Source of the DNA: HKCCE3408 sp039183205
GTDB lineage: Bacteria; Pseudomonadota; Alphaproteobacteria; Rhodobacterales; Rhodobacteraceae
Assembly: GCA_039183205.1 (NCBI GenBank)
Contig: JBCDBR010000004.1
Span: forward strand, 62,001-126,000
DNA length: 64,000 bases
Reading direction: 5' to 3'
This document shows, in pieces, positions 8,320-16,871 of this stretch; the first letter of the stretch is position 1, and every line of letters starts with the position of its first letter. Both the position numbers and the translations under genes were made by a program. The notes beneath the pieces are model-generated. The model did not search any database. It worked only from the letters and a program-made list of their open reading frames with translations, and was not told the origin of the DNA.

Positions 8320-8970
8320 CTAGCTTCGGGCCGTGCGGCGGGGGAACAGGCCGATTTTGTAGGACGTGACTTGAAGGTCGCCGGCTTTCCGGCGGTCAAT
8401 CGGTCGGATCGGTGCGGCGGCTTTGGGGCCGCGCATCCACGCAAGCGTCCGGAACGAAACAAAGATTGCAGCGCCATAGGCAATTGGCACAAGCAGGAGG
8501 AACACGCCCGCCGGCGCGGCGGCCAAAACCTTGCTCGACCCCATGGCCAGCGCCAAAAGCCAGCTGGCCGACGACACCCCGCCCATCACGGCACAGGCGC
8601 GCAATTCGGCCTGGCTGAGCGCACCAAGACCTGTGTTTTGCGCCATTAACGGCATGGCAAGCTTGCCGATTGCGTGGGCGTTTGCGGTCAGCAATGTAAC
8701 CACTGTCAATTTCGCGAAGAGCTTTGGCGAAAAGGCCGATAGGTCAAAGCCGGTGCGGATACCGATCAAGGCCAAGCCTGTGATCCACATCGCGATCAAC
8801 GCGGGCCAGATCATGTTGTGCGCTGTCTTCAGGATCGTCAGAAACTCAGGCGAAACCCGTCGCCGGAGCCCGGTCATTGCGGTGTAGTCTGCCATGGCTG
8901 CGGCGCCAAGGCCCACCGCGACGGAGAGCAAATGTCCATACCGGACAAGGTCGACAAGTATGGTGTCCAT
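8320..8970 (-). CDS. Integral membrane protein of unknown function
   Basis: About 216 residues from MDTILVDLVRYGHLL. Four or five hydrophobic segments are visible (around residues 12-30, 52-73, 85-105, 125-150 and 155-180), with His and Arg residues at the start of helix 1 (VRYGHLLS) and in ANAHAIGKL, which could suit a heme or metal site, but this is speculation. It has a basic, probably cytoplasmic tail (IRPIDRRKAGDLQVTSYK). I do not recognise a named family. Convergent with the subtilisin gene and preceded by a region containing a strong dyad (9081-9099). Confidence 0.75.
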   Translation of the reverse strand: MDTILVDLVRYGHLLSVAVGLGAAAMADYTAMTGLRRRVSPEFLTILKTAHNMIWPALIAMWITGLALIGIRTGFDLSAFSPKLFAKLTVVTLLTANAHAIGKLAMPLMAQNTGLGALSQAELRACAVMGGVSSASWLLALAMGSSKVLAAAPAGVFLLLVPIAYGAAIFVSFRTLAWMRGPKAAAPIRPIDRRKAGDLQVTSYKIGLFPRRTARS

Positions 8971-9080
8971 GGGGCTGTCCCTGTGCCACACTCGTTACCG
9001 TCGAAACTCGTACGATTTTTTATTACGCCCCACGAAGGTCAGTGTTTCGCGCTGCCAACCAATGGTCAAGCCAGCGCCCC

Positions 9081-9099
9081 CGTCAACAATCTGTTGACG
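9081..9099. promoter_or_regulatory. Perfect inverted repeat CGTCAACA-ATC-TGTTGACG
   Basis: A 19-bp dyad with 8-bp perfect arms and a 3-bp spacer, 111 bp upstream of the membrane-protein gene start (8970, minus strand) and 86 bp past the end of the sulfotransferase gene. No T tract follows on either strand, so an operator is more likely than a terminator. The binding factor is unknown. Confidence 0.45.
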
Positions 9100-9184
9100 C
9101 ATCTGATCGGCTGATCCTTGCGCAAAAAGCGCGCGGCGATACCGTCAACGGGCACACGAACGGGCGCGTTTTTTGAGCACCCGC

Positions 9185-10012
9185 TTAATCGCCGAGCTTT
9201 GCATGCACCTCGTCGAGATCAATCTCGCCCACGGGGAGCTTGTTTGCCGGATCGTCGGCATCGTAGCGGAAAAGCTCAAAATCGCGGTGGTAGATCTCGT
9301 AAACGAGGTGTTTTGATAGATCGTCGAAATATGCCTCGACCGGATGGGCGCGTTTGGGCCCATGGCCTTCGCTTTCATTGAACCGCGGCACGTCGGACAG
9401 GGCGATGGCATGGCGCTGATCGGTTTTGTCCAGCACCGTTTGCATACCATCGTTGAACGCCTCGGTGTGAAAGATGTGGTCGTAGCGGCCGCCATTGACG
9501 ATAAATGTCGAGATATGCCCAGCCATGGATGACCAATGAATGTCGGGATCCATCGGTTTTCGCCAGCGAATCGTATCGCGCGCAAAGAGCAAAAACCGCC
9601 GGAAGCTTTGGATTTGGTCGAAGTCGTCCTGCCCATCTGCGCCGCCGACCTCAATCCCGTATTTCTGGATCAGAAGCGGCACCAAGTTCCCGCGATAGCG
9701 CTGCCCATTGCGTTGAATGCCGCAAATTTTGTCAAAAAAGGAGCTCAGGATGCGGGTATAGGGGTTGCGGACGCAGGTGAATGCGAACCCGTCATGAGCC
9801 CGCACAGCGCGTTCAATCACGGGCTGGCTGTCTTCAAAGGCCCATTTGTGCATGCCGTCTTTGGCATCATGAATATCGCCGTCGAAATAGTGCCCCTGAT
9901 CGGCGTAATACATAATCTGCCCGATGGTCGAGCAGGCGCATTTCGGCACCACTCGGTATACCAGGCTTTCGCTTTCTGTCATCCAGGTCCCGGGAAATCC
10001 CATCGCCCTCAT
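9185..10012 (-). CDS. Sulfotransferase family protein
   Basis: 275 residues (or 272 from the next Met). The 5'-phosphosulfate loop region is RVVPKCACSTIGQIMYYAD, and the 3'-phosphate binding region is AFTCVRNPYTRILSSFFDKI, both typical of membrane-type carbohydrate sulfotransferases of the Sulfotransfer_2 group that use PAPS. There is no signal peptide or membrane anchor, so it would act in the cytoplasm. The acceptor is unknown. It is divergent from the GT14-like glycosyltransferase (start 10138) across 125 bp, which suggests both work on the same glycan. Confidence 0.88.
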   Translation of the reverse strand: MRAMGFPGTWMTESESLVYRVVPKCACSTIGQIMYYADQGHYFDGDIHDAKDGMHKWAFEDSQPVIERAVRAHDGFAFTCVRNPYTRILSSFFDKICGIQRNGQRYRGNLVPLLIQKYGIEVGGADGQDDFDQIQSFRRFLLFARDTIRWRKPMDPDIHWSSMAGHISTFIVNGGRYDHIFHTEAFNDGMQTVLDKTDQRHAIALSDVPRFNESEGHGPKRAHPVEAYFDDLSKHLVYEIYHRDFELFRYDADDPANKLPVGEIDLDEVHAKLGD

Positions 10013-10137
10013 GCCTCTTTACCATTTGATCTTCCCGCCGCTTGCTTTGCAAAAGATCAAAGAATGACTTTATCTTCAACGGGTCTTACCTATGAATGGT
10101 GCAACAATAAGGAAACTTTGAGGCTTTTGTTTCAGGC

Positions 10138-11715
10138 ATGGCACGGATCGCCTTCATTCTGCTTTGCCATAAGAACCCATCCGCGGTTATCGCCCAGGCG
10201 GAACGGCTTGTGGCTGGGGGCGCTTGCGTGGCGATCCATTTCGACGCCCGGTCCGCAAAGGCCGATTATGACGCTATCGTCGCGGCGTTGAAAAACCTCC
10301 CAGACGTGACCTTTCCGTCCCATCGTGTCCGCTGTGGGTGGGGGGAATGGAGTTTGGTGCAAGCCACGCTCAACACCGCATCCGCGGCGCTGTCTGCCTT
10401 TCCTGATGCCACCCATCTTTACATGCTGTCGGGCGATTGCGCGGCGATCAAATCGGCAGCCTATGCCGACCGTCTTTTGGATGCAGGCGACCGCGACTTT
10501 ATTGAAAGCTTCGATTTTTTCACCTCCGATTGGATACGGACGGGTTTGAAGCGTGAGCGGTTGATCTACCGCCACTATTTCAATGAACGGGGCCGTAAGG
10601 GGCTGTTCTATTCGGCGCTGAAGCTTCAGCAACGCTTTGGTTTAGAACGCCAAATACCGGATGATTTACAGGTCATGGTGGGCAGCCAATGGTGGTGCCT
10701 ACGTCGGCGCACAATCGAGGCGATTTTGGCCTTTTTGAACGATAGGCCGGATGTTGTGCGCTTTTTCCGCACCACCTGGATCCCCGATGAGACCTTCTTT
10801 CAAACTTTGGTGCGGCATCTGGTCCCCGGCCCGGAGATTGAAAACCGGTCGCTGACCTTCAAGCTCTTTTCCGACTATGGGATGCCGGTGACATTTTATA
10901 ACGATCACTACGATCTCTTGCTGACGCAGGATTACCTGTTTGCCCGCAAAATCAGCCCCGATGCAGAAGCGCTCAAACAAAAATTGGGCGAATTGTGGGA
11001 TAGCGACCGGACCGATTTCGCCATCTCTGGCGATGGGCAGAAACTGCACCTGTTCCTCACCGGCCGCGGCCGGATCGGCCGGCGGTTTGCGCCGCGGTTT
11101 TGGGAACGCGAATCCACCCTCGGGCGGGATCGCCAATTATTCATGATGGTTTGCAAAAAATGGCATGTTGCCAAACGTTTATTGTCCTCTGTTCAAGCGG
11201 AAACAGGGGTTCGCGGTATCGAATATCTGTTCGATGAACAGGAATGCCCGCTGCCCGATCTGGGCGGAATCGAACGGAAATTGGCGCAGCGGAACCGGCA
11301 CCGCCGCGCCTTGGTGCGGATGCTATTTGATTACTACGAGACCGACCGGCTGATGATTTGTCTCGACCCCAATAATCTTGATCTGATGACCGATTTCACC
11401 TCTGACCGGGCGGATGTGTCCATCTTAGAGATCGCCTGCCATATTGATGATGCCTATCTGATCGGTCATGCCGGTCGGGTTGGCCTGGCCTCGCCTGAAA
11501 CCCCGCCAGAGATTCTCGACCGCATTTTGCCGACGCTGCGGCACGAATTCGCCTTTGAAAGCGAGCGGATCCGCGAAACCAAGTTCCCGCGCCATCTTGT
11601 GATGCACGAGCTCGCGCGGCCCGACGTCAACGCTGCCTTGTTGGCGGGGCTTTTGGATGTCGACGAGGAGATCGGGATGCGGATCGCGCAGACGCCTTAT
11701 TTGTTTAACGATTGA
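10138..11715 (+). CDS. Glycosyltransferase related to core-2/I-branching enzymes (GT14-like) with extra C-terminal domain
   Basis: 525 residues. Residues 1-~270 resemble the Branch/GT14 domain: MARIAFILLCHKNP, VAIHFDAR, YMLSGDCAAIKS, GSQWWCLRRRTIEAIL and WIPDETFFQTLV follow the order of the core-2 beta-1,6-N-acetylglucosaminyltransferase and xylosyltransferase family. Residues ~290-525 are a separate domain that I recall as DUF5928 in Rhodobacterales, without known function. There is no signal peptide. It probably adds a sugar from a nucleotide donor to a surface or exopolysaccharide acceptor. The divergent sulfotransferase suggests a sulfated product. Confidence 0.85.
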   Translation: MARIAFILLCHKNPSAVIAQAERLVAGGACVAIHFDARSAKADYDAIVAALKNLPDVTFPSHRVRCGWGEWSLVQATLNTASAALSAFPDATHLYMLSGDCAAIKSAAYADRLLDAGDRDFIESFDFFTSDWIRTGLKRERLIYRHYFNERGRKGLFYSALKLQQRFGLERQIPDDLQVMVGSQWWCLRRRTIEAILAFLNDRPDVVRFFRTTWIPDETFFQTLVRHLVPGPEIENRSLTFKLFSDYGMPVTFYNDHYDLLLTQDYLFARKISPDAEALKQKLGELWDSDRTDFAISGDGQKLHLFLTGRGRIGRRFAPRFWERESTLGRDRQLFMMVCKKWHVAKRLLSSVQAETGVRGIEYLFDEQECPLPDLGGIERKLAQRNRHRRALVRMLFDYYETDRLMICLDPNNLDLMTDFTSDRADVSILEIACHIDDAYLIGHAGRVGLASPETPPEILDRILPTLRHEFAFESERIRETKFPRHLVMHELARPDVNAALLAGLLDVDEEIGMRIAQTPYLFND

Positions 11716-11801
11716 CGGGCCCAAGTCCGACGAGCCCTTGTCCGGCCCGAGGCAAGCTGCAATATGACATCCGGGCAGCAATTCGCCACATGAGGACATG
11801 C

Positions 11802-11984
11802 ATGAGCCAGGACGCCCCGGAAACTGAGATCGTTGCGACGTGGCGTGTGGCCTGTGACGGGGGAGAGGGCGCGCTCGGTCATCCGCGGGTTTGGCTGTCG
11901 ATCCCGGCCGATCGCGGTTGGGTCGAATGCGGCTATTGCGACAAACGCTATATCCACCGGGATTTCGCGGACGCGGCCGAGTGA
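11802..11984 (+). CDS. Small CHCC-type zinc-finger domain protein
   Basis: 60 residues from MSQDAPETEI. It has a Cys near residue 16, a His around 25 (GHPRVWL), and a C-terminal CGYCDKRYIH. Together they give the C-H-C-C pattern of the zf-CHCC family, which is related to the NDUFS6/13-kDa accessory subunit of complex I. In bacteria it is a small soluble protein of unknown role. The upstream frame to 11712 has no conserved look. The polA start follows 70 bp downstream on the same strand; cotranscription is possible. Confidence 0.85.
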   Translation: MSQDAPETEIVATWRVACDGGEGALGHPRVWLSIPADRGWVECGYCDKRYIHRDFADAAE

Positions 11985-12053
11985 TTGCAGCCGCCGCGCT
12001 GGCGCCCTGGCGCGGTCCACGGTAGAACCGACAAAAGCAGGGGAGCGGTGGCA

Positions 12054-14849
12054 ATGGCGTTTGGCAAGGGGCATCATCTACACCTGGTCGACGGCTCGGC
12101 CTTTATCTTCCGCGCCTACCACGCTTTGCCGCCATTGACGCGGAAATCGGACGGTTTGCCGATCGGCGCTGTGTCGGGCTTTTGCAATATGCTGCACAAG
12201 ATGGTCAGCGATTATGCCGCCGCCGACGGGCCCACGCATGCGGCCGTGGTTTTCGACAAAGGCAGTCACACATTTCGAAATGAAATCTATGACTTATACA
12301 AGGCCAACCGAGATGAGATGCCAGAGGATCTGCGCCCGCAAATACCGCTGACGCGCGATGCGACGCGGGCCTTTAACATCGCCTGTCTGGAGCTTGAAGG
12401 CTATGAAGCCGATGACATTATTGCCACCTTGGCTCGTCAGGCCCGGACCGCCGGGGGGCGCTGTACGATCATCTCCTCTGACAAGGATTTGATGCAGCTG
12501 GTCGGCGGCGGTGTTGAAATGTTCGACGCCATGAAGAACACGCGCATCGGTGTCGACGGCGTCGAAGCAAAGTTCGGCGTTGGGCCAGATCGGGTGATCG
12601 ATGTGCAAGCGCTGGCCGGCGATGCGGTCGATAACATTCCCGGCGCACCCGGGATCGGCGTAAAAACCGCGGCACTTTTGATCAATGAATACGGGGATTT
12701 AGAGACACTTCTAGCGCATGCCGAGGACATCAAACAGCCCAAGCGGCGCCAGACGCTGATCGATTTTGCCGATCAGATCAGATTGTCCAAGCGCCTGGTG
12801 ACCTTGGATGATCGAACGCCGATCGATGTCGGACTTGAAACGCTGGAGGTCACGGAGCCTGAACCCGAAACGCTGATGGCATTTCTGGCGGAAATGGAGT
12901 TTCGGACCCTCACCCGCCGGATTGCGGACCAGCTTGGCGTCGATGCGCCGAGCCTGCCCGAACCGGCCGCGCCGGCACAGGAGGATGCCGCGCCGCCGGT
13001 TGCACCCTTTGATGTGGATAAGTACGAGGTAATCAGGGATTTCAAAGATTTAGATGCCTTGATCGCGGAGGCTGAGGCTTGTGGATATCTCGCCGTCGAT
13101 ACGGAGACTACAAGCCTGAATGAAATGCAGGCCGAGCTTGTGGGGATCTGTTTATCGCTGCGCGCCGGATCTGCGGCCTATGTCCCGGTGGGCCATGTCG
13201 AAGGCTCCGAAGATCTGTTTGGCGGCGGGCGTATGGCCGAAGGACAGCTGGATCGCGCGGCGGTTTTGGCGCGGCTAAAGCCGGTGTTGGAAAACGACGC
13301 GGTTCTGAAAATCCTGCAAAACGCCAAATACGATCTGAAGATATTGCGTCGATACGGCATCGACGTGGCGCCTGTGGATGACACGATGCTGATGTCGTAC
13401 GCGCTGCATGCGGGCCTGCATGGGCACGGGATGGACACGCTGTCCGAACGCTATCTGGGCCATACACCGATCCCAATCAAGTCCTTGATCGGAAGCGGGA
13501 AATCGCAGATCACCTTTGGTCAGGTCAAGATCGAAGATGCCGCGCCCTATGCCGCAGAGGATGCCGACATCACGCTGCGTCTGTGGGAGCAATTTCGACC
13601 GGCCTTGCCTGCCCATCACGTCACGACAGTCTATGAGACGCTCGAGCGGCCCCTGGTTCCCGTTTTGCAACATATGGAAATGGCGGGCATTTTGGTCGAT
13701 CGCCAGGTGCTCAGCCGGATGTCGACCGCATTTGCGCAAAAGATGGCCGGGCTGGAGGCAGATATCCACAGCCTGGCCGGCGAAAACTTCAATGTCGGAT
13801 CCCCCAAGCAACTTGGTGAGATTTTATTTGAAAAGATGGGCTTAGAGGGCGGCAAGAAAGGCAAGACCGGGGCCTATGCGACGGGCGCGGATGTGCTGGA
13901 GGACCTGGCCGCGCAGGGGCATGATCTGCCGGCCCGAGTTTTGGATTGGCGCCAATTGTCGAAGCTCAAATCGACTTATACCGACGCGCTGCAAGATCAT
14001 ATCGACCCCGATACGGGCCGTGTCCACACGTCTTACGTGCAAACCGGTGCCAATACCGGCCGGTTGGCTTCAACCGACCCCAATTTGCAGAACATCCCCA
14101 TTCGGACCGAAGAGGGGCGGCGGATTCGCGAAGCCTTTGTGGCAGAGCCGGGTAAGGTCCTGGTTAGCCTTGATTATTCCCAGATCGAGCTGAGGATTTT
14201 GGCGCATATTGCGGGCATTGATGCGCTCAAACAGGCCTTCAAGGACGGCCAGGACATCCATGCGACAACCGCCTCGGAGATGTTTGGCGTTCCCATCGCA
14301 GAAATGACGCCTGAGATCCGGCGTCAGGCCAAGGCGATCAATTTCGGGGTGATTTACGGGATTTCGGGCTTTGGTCTGGCGCGCAACCTGCGCATTCCGC
14401 GCGCTGAGGCGCAAGGCTTCATCGACCGCTATTTCGAACGGTTCCCCGGTATCCGTGCCTATATGGACCAAACCAAGAAATTCGCGCAGTCCAACGGATA
14501 TGTGGAAACGCTGTTCGGCCGCCGCATCCACACGCCCGAGATCAACGCAAAGGGTCCGCGTGCCGGGTTTGCCTATCGCGCTGCGATCAACGCGCCGATC
14601 CAGGGTTCTGCCGCCGATATCATCCGCCGCGCGATGATCCGAATGCCCGAAGCGATCCACAGCCTGCCGGCCACGATGTTGTTGCAAGTCCACGATGAAT
14701 TGCTTTTCGAAGTGGACGAGGGGGCTGTGGATAACTTAATCGATGCAGCGCGCAGCGTGATGGAAGCCGCCGCCGAACCTGCGGTGAAAATCGCCGTGCC
14801 GCTGACTGTGGATGCCGGGCAGGGCGCCAATTGGGCGGAGGCCCATTAG
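12054..14849 (+). CDS. polA: DNA polymerase I
   Basis: 931 residues. The start at MAFGKGHHLHLVDG follows a GGGAG ribosome site; the alternative TTG at 11985 adds a non-conserved leader. Residues 1-290 are the 5' nuclease (LVDGSAFIFRAYHALPPL, DADDIIATLA-type region GYEADDIIAT). Residues ~325-520 are a proofreading domain with exonuclease motifs intact: AVDTETTSL, NAKYDLKIL and YAAEDADITL. Residues ~540-931 are the polymerase: SLDYSQIELRILAH, the O-helix RRQAKAINFGVIYG, and QVHDELLFEV. It removes Okazaki primers and fills repair gaps. Full family length, no anomaly. Confidence 0.97.
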   Translation: MAFGKGHHLHLVDGSAFIFRAYHALPPLTRKSDGLPIGAVSGFCNMLHKMVSDYAAADGPTHAAVVFDKGSHTFRNEIYDLYKANRDEMPEDLRPQIPLTRDATRAFNIACLELEGYEADDIIATLARQARTAGGRCTIISSDKDLMQLVGGGVEMFDAMKNTRIGVDGVEAKFGVGPDRVIDVQALAGDAVDNIPGAPGIGVKTAALLINEYGDLETLLAHAEDIKQPKRRQTLIDFADQIRLSKRLVTLDDRTPIDVGLETLEVTEPEPETLMAFLAEMEFRTLTRRIADQLGVDAPSLPEPAAPAQEDAAPPVAPFDVDKYEVIRDFKDLDALIAEAEACGYLAVDTETTSLNEMQAELVGICLSLRAGSAAYVPVGHVEGSEDLFGGGRMAEGQLDRAAVLARLKPVLENDAVLKILQNAKYDLKILRRYGIDVAPVDDTMLMSYALHAGLHGHGMDTLSERYLGHTPIPIKSLIGSGKSQITFGQVKIEDAAPYAAEDADITLRLWEQFRPALPAHHVTTVYETLERPLVPVLQHMEMAGILVDRQVLSRMSTAFAQKMAGLEADIHSLAGENFNVGSPKQLGEILFEKMGLEGGKKGKTGAYATGADVLEDLAAQGHDLPARVLDWRQLSKLKSTYTDALQDHIDPDTGRVHTSYVQTGANTGRLASTDPNLQNIPIRTEEGRRIREAFVAEPGKVLVSLDYSQIELRILAHIAGIDALKQAFKDGQDIHATTASEMFGVPIAEMTPEIRRQAKAINFGVIYGISGFGLARNLRIPRAEAQGFIDRYFERFPGIRAYMDQTKKFAQSNGYVETLFGRRIHTPEINAKGPRAGFAYRAAINAPIQGSAADIIRRAMIRMPEAIHSLPATMLLQVHDELLFEVDEGAVDNLIDAARSVMEAAAEPAVKIAVPLTVDAGQGANWAEAH

Positions 14850-14856
14850 GCCCGCG

Positions 14857-15396
14857 ATGCTTGTCGCGTTTAACAAACCGATGAATGTGCTGAGCCAGTT
14901 CACCTCCGAAGGCGGGTGGCCCGGCCTGTCCAGGTTTGATCTGCCAAAGTCGATCTATGCAGCCGGGCGGCTCGACCGCGATAGCGAGGGGCTGTTGCTT
15001 TTGACCGATGATGGGCGCCTAAAGGCCCGGATCACGGCCCCTAAGATGCGGACAAAAAAGGTCTATTTGGCCTTGGTCGAGGGCATTCCGTCCACCCCGG
15101 ATCTGGCCCAATTGCAAACCGGCCTCGACTTGCGCGACGGCCCCGCACGTGCCGCGTCGGCAGAGATCGTTCCCGCCCCCGACTGGCTTTGGCCGCGCGA
15201 CCCGCCCGTGCGGCTGCGCAAATCGATCACCGATACTTGGCTGTCGATCACCCTCACCGAGGGGCGTAACCGGCAAGTTCGGCGCATGTGCGCAGCCATT
15301 GGCTTTCCGGTCTTGCGCCTCGTGCGCATTCGGATCGGGGCTTATGGCTTGCAGGATCTCGCGCCGGGGACCTGGCGTGAGATTGCCGATCGCTGA
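14857..15396 (+). CDS. rluE: rRNA large-subunit pseudouridine synthase E-type (RsuA/RluB/E/F family)
   Basis: 179 residues from MLVAFNKPMNVLSQF, 7 bp after the polA stop. The catalytic motif GRLDRDSEGLLLLTDDG carries the invariant Asp. RKSITDTWLSITLTEGRNRQ followed by VRRM is the second conserved block of the family. There is no N-terminal S4 domain, which with the length and the PMNVLSQF start points to the RluE type (U2457 of 23S rRNA in E. coli). The close spacing suggests readthrough from polA. Confidence 0.88.
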   Translation: MLVAFNKPMNVLSQFTSEGGWPGLSRFDLPKSIYAAGRLDRDSEGLLLLTDDGRLKARITAPKMRTKKVYLALVEGIPSTPDLAQLQTGLDLRDGPARAASAEIVPAPDWLWPRDPPVRLRKSITDTWLSITLTEGRNRQVRRMCAAIGFPVLRLVRIRIGAYGLQDLAPGTWREIADR

Positions 15397-15732
15397 CACC
15401 GTCACGATCCGGGCGCGCGTGGTTGACCGGGTGTGGAACAAACGGGCGCGTCGCAAAAACCCGCGTCCGGTCAGAGGATACCAGCCGGTGACGCCGCGAT
15501 CGCTACAACGGTTCGAAACGGGATATGGGTCTTTTGGACAATGCCGAACGGCTTGAAATTCCACAAGATCTTGTGGACGCCTTAGATGTGCATCGCGCCT
15601 TTTTGTCCGGTCAAATGAGGCGCGCAGGCATGGGTCAGCCCGGCGAAAGCGCCCACGACCCGCACGGAACAACACGGCGTTCACACGCACAGATCCTACG
15701 GCTGAAGGTCTGCGGCCGCGCGCGTTTTGCCG
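15397..15732. other. 336-bp gap between convergent rluE and the Hint-domain gene
   Basis: No gene is convincing here. A plus-strand frame from 15525 begins with a plausible stretch (LDNAERLEIPQDLVDALDVH) but then becomes Arg/Gly-rich and runs into the antisense of the next gene, so it may be a remnant or chance. The GGTTCGAAAC at 15510 resembles a tRNA T-loop, but no acceptor or anticodon stems surround it. No T-tailed hairpin was found. Confidence 0.35.
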
Positions 15733-16773
15733 CTAGATCGCCAGCGCGCGGGCCTCCGAGACGCGCAAAAACGGACGCACGGGCGGCACGGGCGCGGGTA
15801 CAGGGTCCGGAACGGCGCCAAAGATGGCGCGAAATTCCTGTGCCGCGGCAAGATTGCCGCCAGGCCAAAAGCTTTCGCTGATCATGCCTTCGGTGCAGAG
15901 CAGATGGTGGCGTTGGAAAATCAGGTGGACATACGTCACCGCGCGTGTCAGCGGCGCAATCCGCGCGCGTCTACCGCCGGCCAGCGCTTTTGCGGGCACC
16001 AAAACCTCTGGGGCACCGAAATGGATCTCTGCTGCCGCGCCGCGGACCAGGATGCCGTGTTGCGGCGAGACAAACAGCGCGCGCGTATTGCCGAATGCGC
16101 CGGCCATGATCTCAATCGGGCGCAGGCTCGGCCGGATCAGCAATTCCGGCAGACTGATTTCGCTGATCGTCAGATGGTGCAGCGGTTGCGGGCCGGAATC
16201 GATGGTCGAGATCAGATCGCCTTGGCGCAAGCTTTCGACCCGTCGTGGGCCCGCCGCGGTATCGATCCAGGTGCCGGCGGTAAAACATGGCACGCTGACA
16301 TAGGGTTCTTCTTGGCCGTCAAAGGCGGTATCTACCTCAATCACCTGGCCAGGTTGTGGCAAGACGGTCCCGGTCAGCCCAACATTGACCCCGTCAATCC
16401 GCACGACATAAAACGTCTGCCCATCGGTTGTGGAAAACCCAAATTCGAGCTCAACCTGAGCACTCGGTGGATCGCCCATGGTCGCCGGGCCATAGGCCAC
16501 GCCGTTGACGGTCACCGGCGCGCTCAGCAACTGGTTGTTGCCCGCGGTCGAATTGTTGGGAAAGTCGATAAAGCCATCGTCGAAATCGGGATCGTCATCT
16601 TCGATCGACAGCGTTACGGGCGTCGCGGAGGCCGAGATTTGGAATTCGTAATCCGCGACCACGGAGCCTGTGGTATTTGTGGTCGTAAAATCAAAGGGCT
16701 GCGGTGTGCCACCGCCGCTTGGGACCGTGAGTAAATCGTCAAATTGAATAATACCGATCGTATAAATGGGCAT
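15733..16773 (-). CDS. Hint (hedgehog/intein) domain protein
   Basis: 346 residues from MPIYTIGIIQFDD, the Met preceded by TGAGG. Residues 1-~170 form a beta-rich region with Asp/Gly runs (IEDDDPDFDDGFIDFP). Residues ~175-320 are a Hint domain: VPCFTAGTWIDTAAGPRRV (nucleophile-type Cys), SLRQGDLIST, FVSPQHGILVRG and VYVHLIF-type YVHLIFQRHH with His residues. In Rhodobacterales such proteins are common, often beside RTX repeats, and the Hint part may self-process. No signal peptide is present, so type I secretion is possible. The C-terminal tail is Pro-rich. Confidence 0.85.
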   Translation of the reverse strand: MPIYTIGIIQFDDLLTVPSGGGTPQPFDFTTTNTTGSVVADYEFQISASATPVTLSIEDDDPDFDDGFIDFPNNSTAGNNQLLSAPVTVNGVAYGPATMGDPPSAQVELEFGFSTTDGQTFYVVRIDGVNVGLTGTVLPQPGQVIEVDTAFDGQEEPYVSVPCFTAGTWIDTAAGPRRVESLRQGDLISTIDSGPQPLHHLTISEISLPELLIRPSLRPIEIMAGAFGNTRALFVSPQHGILVRGAAAEIHFGAPEVLVPAKALAGGRRARIAPLTRAVTYVHLIFQRHHLLCTEGMISESFWPGGNLAAAQEFRAIFGAVPDPVPAPVPPVRPFLRVSEARALAI

Positions 16774-16871
16774 TTTGCACCTCAATTCTCTTCAAAGACG
16801 AGGCAACACGCAAAATTTGTCCAGAGCATGGCGGCGCTTGGGACAGCGCCGCCACGTGACGTAGCGTTGTG

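Noticed and set aside
15505..15525. T-loop-like GGTTCGAAAC suggesting a tRNA
   Set aside because: Flanking bases do not pair into a T stem and no acceptor, D or anticodon stem is found nearby.
15727..16734. 335-codon plus-strand frame
   Set aside because: Antisense of the Hint-domain gene, whose motifs are clear on the minus strand.
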